NCBI GenBank assembly: GCA_039519185.1
Contig: CM076849.1
Span: 32,917,109-32,981,108 of the forward strand
Reading direction: 5' to 3'
Length of the DNA: 64,000 nucleotides
Origin: Astragalus membranaceus
Lineage: Eukaryota > Streptophyta > Magnoliopsida > Fabales > Fabaceae
The position numbers were made by a program, and so were the translations under genes. The notes below the pieces were generated by a model that saw only the letters and a program-made list of their open reading frames with translations, was not told the DNA's origin and did not search any database. This document shows positions 57,468 to 64,000 of the stretch, piece after piece; positions within the stretch are counted from its first letter, which is position 1, and the number at the start of each line of letters is the position of its first letter.

Positions 57468-58334
57468 TGAATCTTACTTCTGCAGATCACCAAATTCCCC
57501 CAAACATAGGTCCAATAACCAGAGGTAGACTTCCCGTCATCAACAGAACCTGTCCAATCAACATCTGTAAATACTGCCACATTTCTATCGATGCTATTTT
57601 CAAAGAATAGACCTTTTCCGGGAGTAGCCTTCAAGTATCTTAAAACCCTATAGACTGCCTCCAAGTGTTCCTCATAAGGAGCATGCATGAACTCACTCAC
57701 AATGCTCACATGAAAGGCGATATCAAGACGAGTATGAGCTAAATAGATAAACTTTCCAACTAGTCTCTGGTACCTTCCAATATCGACCAACACATTCCTT
57801 TTTTCCTATAGTTTTACATTTGGATCCAATGGAGTATCAACTGGTCTACAACCACTAATTTTGGTTTCTTGTAAGAGATCAAGAATATACCTTCTGGGAA
57901 ACTACTATTCCCTTTTTCGAGCGAACAACTTCCATGCCAAGAAAGTACCTTAGAGATCCCAAATCCTTTATCTCAAGCTCAATTGCTAGATTCTTCTTCA
58001 ATCTCTCCATTTCAATTATATGTTCTCTAGTGAGAAAAATTTCATCAACATAGACTATTAGAATAGCTATATTCCCATTTGGGCTAAACTCTATAAACAA
58101 TGTGTGATCAGCTTGCCCTTGGAGGTACCCTTGCCTTTTTTCAGACTAAGTGAATTTATCAAACCATGCCCTCAAAGACTATTTGAGGCCATGAAAAGAT
58201 TTTTTAGTTTGCACACACTTGACCCAAATTTATCTTCAAATCTCGGAGGACCATCCATGTATACTTCTTCTAAGTCACTGTTAAGGAAGGCATTCTTTAC
58301 ATCTAGTTGTTGCAAGGGCCAGTCCAGGTTGGCA
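57468..58334 (-). pseudogene. copia reverse transcriptase/RNase H fragment
   Basis: Minus-strand reading in order: RT start (LQQLDVKNAFLNSDLEEVYM, near 58310), a region with a stop, the catalytic block NIAILIVYVDEIFLT with YVDE instead of YVDD, KDLGSLRYFLGMEV, then YQRLVGKFIYLAHTRLDIAF and DWTGSVDDGKSTSGYW. Stops and frameshifts occur between 58100 and 58200 and near 57830. The 5' part is cut off by the CACTA element at 58335. Loss of the second catalytic aspartate alone would kill the polymerase. Confidence 0.85.
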
Positions 58335-58813
58335 CACTACAAAAAATAAGCCTATTTGCGACGAACATTAGCGACGGAATAATGTTCCCTCGCAAAAACT
58401 GATATTAGCGGCGGAAGTTGCGAGGGAATAAGGATTGTCGTGTATTTAAGATTTAGCGACGGAATATTGAGCATTAGCGACGGACTGTCCGTCGCTAAAT
58501 GTTGGGCGCCAAATTGAAATCTGCACAGCACGAAAACCAAGACAATTAGCGACGGATTTGCTGGTCCCTCGCAAACTGATTCTGACCGTTGCAGGGCGCT
58601 TGGGAAACGTGCAGGGTTAGCGACGAACCATCCCTCGCTAAGTCCGTCGCAAACCCCAGTTAACCCACTTAGATACTCACTCTTCTCTCATTGAGTTCAC
58701 TATTCCCTCACTCTTCTCTCTCACCCAAAACCGAACCCTAACTCTCCTCTCTCATTTCCACCACAAACACACTTTGACAACCACCACCAGCACCACCACG
58801 AACCACATGGTTT

Positions 58814-59790
58814 GTGATGGTCTTGTGCCATTTGATGAGCCTCAATATGACGATCATGATGAACTTCCATATGAAGAAGCAAAAAATTTATAATTTGTTA
58901 AGAGATTCAAACAAACCGTTGTTTGAAGGCTCGCCACAGTCAAAATTATCTATGTGTGTAAAACTTTTAGTTCTCAAGTCCATGAGTAATATTTCTGAGG
59001 TGGGTTTAGACTATGTGACTGAAATGATGTTGGAAGCAACACCTAATAAGGATAATTTGCCAAAAAGTTATTATGAAGCAAAGATGTTAGTTTCGAAGCT
59101 GGGATTGAAATTTAAGAAGATTGATTGTTGTTAGAAAGGGCACTACAACAACGAATTTGGTAAAAATGATGGTGAGCTACTTCAATGCAAATTCTGTGGA
59201 AAGCCAAGGTATCATGATCGTAAAGGGGCAAAAAGTAATTATAAACCTATCCCTGTAAAGTCGATATTCTATTTGCCTATAGTTCCAAGGTTGCAAATAA
59301 TGTTTGCATCGACCAAAATTGCGCAAAAAATGACTTGGCATTATGACAATAGGCGTACCTCAGACGACATTTTACGCCACCCATCTGACGGTGAAGCGTG
59401 GAAGCACTTTGATAAAGTGCATTCATATTTTTCCTCAGACCCACGGAATGTTCGGCTTGGCTTGTGCTCTGATGGATTTACTCCATATATCCACGCATCG
59501 GCGTCACCCTACTCTTGTTGGCCAATCATTGTTACCCCTTACAATCTTCCTCCTGAGATGTGCATGATTAAACCGTATATGTTTTTGACTTGTCTGATAC
59601 CTGGTCCATCCAATCCAAAAGCTAACATTGATATCTTTTTGGAACCTCTGATTGATGATCTTAAGAGATTGTGGGGGTGGTGTTTTGACATATGATGCAG
59701 CACGAAAAAAGAATTTTATGATGAGAGCCGCATTGATGTGGACAATTAACGACTTTCCTGCACAATTGGACAAAAAAAAGCATATTTTGG
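58814..59790 (+). pseudogene. CACTA TNPD remnant, includes Transposase_21 part
   Basis: Two broken frames. 58814-59119 carries KLSMCVKLLVLKSMSNISEV and LPKSYYEAKMLVSKLGL, ending in a stop at IDCC. About 59150-59790 carries CKFCGKPRYH, then IVPRLQIMFASTKIAQKMTW and WKHFDKVHSYFSSDPRNVRL, GLCSDGFTPY and WPIIVTPYNLPPEMCM of Transposase_21. After a frameshift it ends at ALMWTINDFPA. The remainder of the catalytic domain is gone. Related to, but distinct from, the copies at 25733 and 30599. Confidence 0.85.
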
Positions 59791-59926
59791 AATCTCCCAT
59801 ATTAGAAAGATAATCTGTTGAGGCACAATCTCGATGTTATGAACATCGGGAAGAATTTCTTTGACAACATATTTGTCACTGCGATGAATGTGAAAGTGAC
59901 CCGTAGGTCAGGAGGTCAGGACCTCT

Positions 59927-60094
59927 ACTGAGGCTATGAAAAAGATGCAGGAAGACTTTGCGAAGGTGACCCGTAGGCAGGAGCTGATGTTTAGGTATTT
60001 TAAGAATATGCAGCAAGATGAGGAGCAAGTTGAGGAGTCTGGGGAGTCTGGAGAGGCTGGGGAGGCCGAGGAGTCTGATGGCGGCAGCTTTTAG
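59927..60094 (+). pseudogene. CACTA TNPA-like C-terminal tail
   Basis: A 55-residue charged stretch (EAMKKMQEDFAKVTRRQELM) followed by an acidic tail (EESGESGEAGEAEESDGGSF) and stop. Composition and position after TNPD sequence fit the TNPA C-terminus. Confidence 0.55.
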
Positions 60095-60240
60095 GATTTG
60101 TTGTATCAGTTTGACAGTTCAATATTTTGTTATAACATTTCAGATTAAGTGTTGTTGATTCGAATTTTATGGTATTGAAGAATTTTATTCTCGGAATTTT
60201 TATTTTAAACTGTTTTATGTATTTTAGATTTTATTATTTA

Positions 60241-61248
60241 GGCTTAATTACAGTTTTGGTCCCCCTATTTTCACCAATTCACGATTTTAGTCCCTCAAGT
60301 TTTAGTTTGACGAATTTGATCCCCCTATTTTCCCAATTAGAGAATTTTGATCCCCCTCTTAATTTGGTCAAAATTGAAAGTCAATTTTGACTGACTTATC
60401 CTACATGGCAGTCCACGTAGACTGCCACATAGGCGCGCACTGTTCATCTCCTCTCTCACAGCCCTCTCCTCTCTCGTTCATCTCTCTCTCACACCGTGAC
60501 CCCCTCCCCCCACCGTGAACCCCTCCCCTCTTCGCATCTCCCCCCTCGTTTTCCCCTTCCCCTTCGCACCTCCCCCCTCGTTTTCCCCTTCCCCTTCGCA
60601 TCTCCCCCCTCGTTTTCCCCTACCCCTCCTGAACCCCCCCTCTTGAACCCCTCCCCTCTCTGGTTCGCTTCTCCCCCCTCTCTGGTTTGCTCTCACTGTC
60701 GCAACCCCCTCCCTCGTCTCTCGCCGTTCTCTCTCTCTCGTCGCTCTCCCTCTTCGCATCTCCCCCTCACCGATCCTCCTCCCTCTCCCTCTTTGCATCT
60801 CCCCCCTATTTGCATCCCTCCGATTCAGAGAAACAGAAGCGTACGAGAGAGACGGAAAGTGAGAGAGATTCAGAGATTCAGAGAGAGAAAGGAGAGAGAA
60901 AGACGGTGGCTGTGGGTGGTGGTTGTGGGGAGGGGGTCACGGTGGGGGGAGGGGGTCACGATGTGAGAGAGAGGAGAGGGCTGTCAGAGAGAGAGAGAGA
61001 GAGAGAGAGATGAACGAGAGAGGAGAGGGCTGTGAGAGAGGAGATGAACAGTGTGCGCCTACATGGCAGTCTACGTGGACTGCCACGTAGGATAAGTCAG
61101 TCAAAATTGCTTTCAATTTTGACCAAATTAAGAGGGGGATCAAAATTCTCTAATTGGGAAAATAGGGGGATCAAATCGTCAAATTAAAACTTGAGGGACC
61201 AAAATCGTGAATTGGTGAAAATAGGGGGACCAAAACTGTAATTAAGCC
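60241..61248. mobile_element. Foldback MULE-like element, long TIRs
   Basis: 1008 bp with inverted arms of roughly 240 bp: ggcttaattacagttttggt at the left and accaaaactgtaattaagcc at the right, continuing through the ccacgtag/ctacgtgg block. A perfect 9-bp duplication tattattta (60232-60240 and 61249-61257) marks a Mutator-type insertion. The core is CT-rich on the left and GA-rich on the right. The Pro/Ser/Leu-rich frames in the core are low-complexity. Inserted in CACTA element 3. Confidence 0.93.
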
Positions 61249-61511
61249 TATTATTTATTATTAAAATAAACAGGTATAAAAACAGGTTTATAAAAAAAAA
61301 TTCAATCAGTTGGGCATTAGTGACGGAATTAGCGAGGGAAATTGGACGCGTGGCTGTGAGAATTTAACGACGTGGCTGTGAGAATTTAACGACGTGGCTG
61401 TCTTTAGTAGCGAGGGAATTTTAATCCCTCTCTAATTAACGAGGGAATTAGCGAGGGAAATTGGACGTGTGGCTGTCAGAATTTAACCATGTAGCTGTCT
61501 TTACCCAAATA

Positions 61512-61725
61512 GGCCAGCCTAATAGGCCTAAACGGTTTTTTTGATGGCATATGGTCTGGTATGACATTTTTAGCTAAATAGGTTTTTGAAAAAACCTTAG
61601 CCTAGTTGTCAAAAAAAAAACCTTAGCCTTATCTATTTAAAAAAAGTCTGGCCAGGCTTAGACCTGACGTAGGCTGGGCCGTAAGCCCTTGTCAGACAGC
61701 GTCGCCTATTCCCACCCTTATTTAC
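61512..61725. mobile_element. Possible hAT-type MITE remnant
   Basis: Repetitive 'aggcc/ggcct' and 'ccttagcc' motifs, ending cctattcccaccctta, resemble a widespread plant hAT MITE style. The left end and target duplication are not clear. Confidence 0.35.
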
Positions 61726-61861
61726 CGTGGCGTGAACTGAACCCCATGTAAGGTCATGACACTCCGTGTGTTATTCTGTTCAAGAGCTCTCATCTCCTCA
61801 AGACCGGCCATTGCCAGTAGCAATTAGTGTAGCCCGTGCATTGTTATTTTTATTACACAAA

Positions 61862-63322
61862 TCTACTCTACTATGATAAAATCAAATGATAGGAAAATCT
61901 CCAATTTAGACATCTTAAAAATCTGCCATTTGTCCAAAATTAGGGACAATTTGGTAAATGATCCGCAAAAAGACAAAAAATTGCAGCCTTTTGCAGAAAA
62001 AAAAAGATTAATGGCAGCATTTTCATTCTTTTCAGTGAGGCGGTAAAAAGATGGAAAAAGCATGACAAAATGGGAAAAGTGGCAGAGAGAGAGGGAACGC
62101 ATGCACGGACAAAAAGAGAAAAAAAATAATGTGCCTTAAAAGATGATAAAATAATCAAACTAATCACCTTATTCTACTAAATAAAACTACCCGAATAAAT
62201 CAATCGAACTATACTAACATTTGACAAAAAAAACTTAACAAGTAGCTCAATTCAAAATTAATTTTTTAATAATTTCATAATTTAAATAAAATTATTAAGT
62301 TATTATTAAATAATCTATAATTTACTATTTACTATAATCTACAAAAACAACTAAAACCAATCAATATAACTACTAACAATTGACAAAAAAAAAATTAATG
62401 ACAATCAAAAATTCCAAATTAAAATTTTTCAAATAATTCCATAATTTAATTAAAATTATTAAATTTATATTAAATAATTTAGAATAAAAAAAATTAAATA
62501 AGAGGCAACAAAAGCGGCAACGAGGAGCGATAACAGGAGCGGCAATAAGACCATCAACGGGAGCGGCAACGTGAACGGAAACGAGGGTCGGCAACGAGAG
62601 CGGCAATAGAAGCAATAAGACCAAACTACTAAAATTAATCAATTTAACCACTATTAATTGTCAGAAAAACACATACCTTTAACAAAATTTTCAATTTTTT
62701 TTCCCAAAAAACTAAATTATTAAATTGATATTATACTCAATAATTGAATAATATCTAATTTTTTTATTTACTATAATCTCTCTACTAAAACTACTAAAAT
62801 CAATCAACTTTTTCTTAAAAAATAAAATCAATCAATTTAACCACTACAAAAAATTACCAAATAACTATTTTATAATTACTAAAAAGGAGTAAAATGCCAA
62901 CGGGAGTGGCAACGAGAGCGCCAACGGGAGTGGCAACGAGAGCGGGAGTGCCAACGAGAGTGCCAACGGGAGTGCCAACGGGAGAGGTAACGAGAGTGCC
63001 AACGGGAGTGCCAACAAGAGGGCCAACGAGGATGCAAACGGGTGGGTCAACGGGGATGCATATTTTACCTCTAATGTCCAAATACATTATTATGGATCAA
63101 TGTAATTCTGATTGTCAATCTCCTTTATTTTCTTCGACTCAATAGAATTTTCATTTGTATGTTATATGACATAATACTTATCTCTTTCCACTTTGAATTT
63201 CAAATCATATATTTTGGACATTAATCACAACTTATGATTATCTTCCAAATTACTATTATGACTCCATGACAATACACCGACCATACAGTATCACCCATGC
63301 GTATGCACGGGTAAAAAACTAG
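61862..63322 (+). mobile_element. Putative non-autonomous Helitron
   Basis: Starts TCTACTCTACTATGATAAAA directly after an A. Ends with a short hairpin (cccatgc...gcacggg, one mismatch), then taaaaaactag before a T. This is the 5'-TC ... hairpin ... CTAG-3' structure inserted between A and T that defines Helitrons. No Rep/helicase is encoded. The interior is AT-rich with minisatellites at about 62505-62625 and 62893-63058. No TSD is expected for this class. Confidence 0.65.
62893..63058. repeat. 12-bp minisatellite inside Helitron
   Basis: About fourteen degenerate copies of gccaacgggagt (variants ggcaacgagagc, gccaacaagagg). A related, less regular array (agcggcaacgag-type units) is at 62505-62625. 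The Pro/Thr/Gly-Val repeat peptides across it are by-products. Confidence 0.88.
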
Positions 63323-63462
63323 TGATAATAATGTTCCCTTGCAAAAACTGACATTAGCGACGGAAGTTGCGAGGGAATAAGGACTGTCGTGTATTTAAGA
63401 TTTAGCGACGAAATATTGAGCATTAGCGACGGACTGTCCGTCGCTAAATGCTGGGCGCCAAA
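63323..63462. mobile_element. Left-subterminal fragment of a CACTA relative
   Basis: Matches 58374-58512 nearly base for base (ggaagttgcgagggaataag, cattagcgacggactgtccg, ctgggcgccaaa). It is cut on the left by the Helitron end and on the right by a hAT insertion, so it is a piece of a second copy. Confidence 0.8.
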
Positions 63463-64000
63463 TAGGGATGGCAATGGGGCGGGGCGGGGCGGGGGCGGGG
63501 AGCACTCCCCCGCTCCCCGTCCCCGCTTCCAAAGTTGTCCCCCGTCCCCATCCCCGATCCCTGCTTCGAGGAGTTTTCCTCCTCCATCCCCATCCCCACG
63601 AATCCCCACGGTCTCCACGGAGACCCCGATAGTTTATTAAAAGATAGAAAAAATATAATTTAAAATATAATAAAATTGAAAAAATATATAAAAGTAATAC
63701 TAAAAAACAAAACTTTAGCATTTTAATATAAAAAATATAAAAGTTAGTCTTACTTTTATATTTAAAATTAAAAACATGTATAAATAGACTAAAAAATTAA
63801 TACTTATAATATAATATATATATCTATAAAAAATATATTTATGTAATATATTCGGGGCGGGGTCCCCGCGGGGTGGGGGATATGATACCCGTCCCCATCC
63901 CCACTTTGACTGCGGGGAGATTTTCTACCCCATCCCCGTCCCCCACGGGGAAAAATTCCCCGCCCACAGGACCCTGAATAGGGCAATCCCCGCGGGGATC
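63463..64000. mobile_element. hAT derivative, truncated by window end
   Basis: Starts TAGGGATGGCAATGGGG, identical to the terminus of the hAT at 21279, and shows the same G/C-rich subterminal zones at both sides of a ~200-bp AT-rich core. The right terminal repeat (ATTGCCATCCCTA) is not reached. The left flank gcgccaaa should be its 8-bp target duplication. Non-coding. Confidence 0.85.

Larger units (their letters stand above)
58335..61510 (+). mobile_element. CACTA element 3, right end lost
   Basis: Begins CACTACAAAAAATAAG inside the copia fragment. Subterminal motifs 'ttagcgacgga' and 'tccctcgc' follow. It then carries broken TNPD and TNPA-type sequences, and similar 'attagcgaggga' motifs return at about 61310-61460. 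No right terminal repeat is visible; the boundary at ~61510 is approximate. The foldback element at 60241-61248 is inserted in it. Confidence 0.75.

Noticed and set aside
60478..61013. Arg/Gly/Glu-rich and Pro/Ser/Leu-rich frames of 100-156 codons
   Set aside because: They lie in the CT/GA-rich core of the foldback element; composition explains the absence of stops.
62854..63145. Val/Pro/Thr repeat peptides on both strands
   Set aside because: Produced by the 12-bp minisatellite in the Helitron-like element.

Overview
The window is nuclear DNA from a flowering plant, most likely a papilionoid legume. The evidence is two spliced plant genes with GT-AG introns, plus copia, Tat/Ogre-like, CACTA, hAT, MULE, LINE and Helitron elements. 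The legume call is an inference from the Ogre-like leader and LTR motifs; the species cannot be fixed from the sequence alone. One 500-base N gap lies at 31756-32255. Only two host genes are convincing. The first is a complete BRICK1 (BRK1/HSPC300) gene on the minus strand at 6745-7129, with two exons and 85 residues. The second is the last seven coding exons of an M3-family oligopeptidase (organellar oligopeptidase A/thimet oligopeptidase type) on the minus strand at 32286-40681. It includes the HEFGH zinc site, but nothing 5' of that exon is visible. Nearly everything else is mobile DNA, much of it nested, and many boundaries are fixed by target-site duplications (TSDs). Region by region: 1-1531 is AT-rich with a small TIR element. 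A deleted copia element with TSD aacat fills 1532-5606 and has a MULE-like insert (9-bp TSD) at 3781-4398. BRK1 follows. A decayed minus-strand LINE tail (about 8660-9893) is split by a 294-bp CACTA derivative with TSD tac. A broken RPA1-like gene start is at 11161-11340. A 7.2-kb CACTA element (11649-18806, TSD gat) carries exon fragments of SMG7 and of a sugar transporter, and is itself interrupted by a copia element (13315-16113) whose two LTRs look identical. Next come a 2.1-kb solo LTR (18851-20992, TSD cctat) and an internally deleted hAT (21279-23018, TSD ctttgaat). Two near-identical CACTA copies then lie head to tail (23466-28164, and 28385 into the N gap). The oligopeptidase introns hold a 5'-truncated LINE with a 15-bp TSD and a long open ORF2, a TRIM-like element and a TIR element. 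Upstream of the oligopeptidase exons is a four-level nest. An RTE-type fragment is split by a decayed hAT (about 41219-57290). The hAT contains a 1.07-kb CACTA derivative (TSD agt) and a 12.5-kb Ogre/Tat-like non-coding LTR element (44009-56472, TSD ctatg). The last 7 kb hold a copia reverse-transcriptase fragment broken by a third CACTA, a foldback MULE with a 9-bp TSD inside that CACTA, a putative Helitron with 12-bp minisatellites, and a hAT derivative running off the window end. No tRNA, rRNA or CRISPR array was seen. Most of the remaining short open frames are low-complexity or mobile-element by-products.
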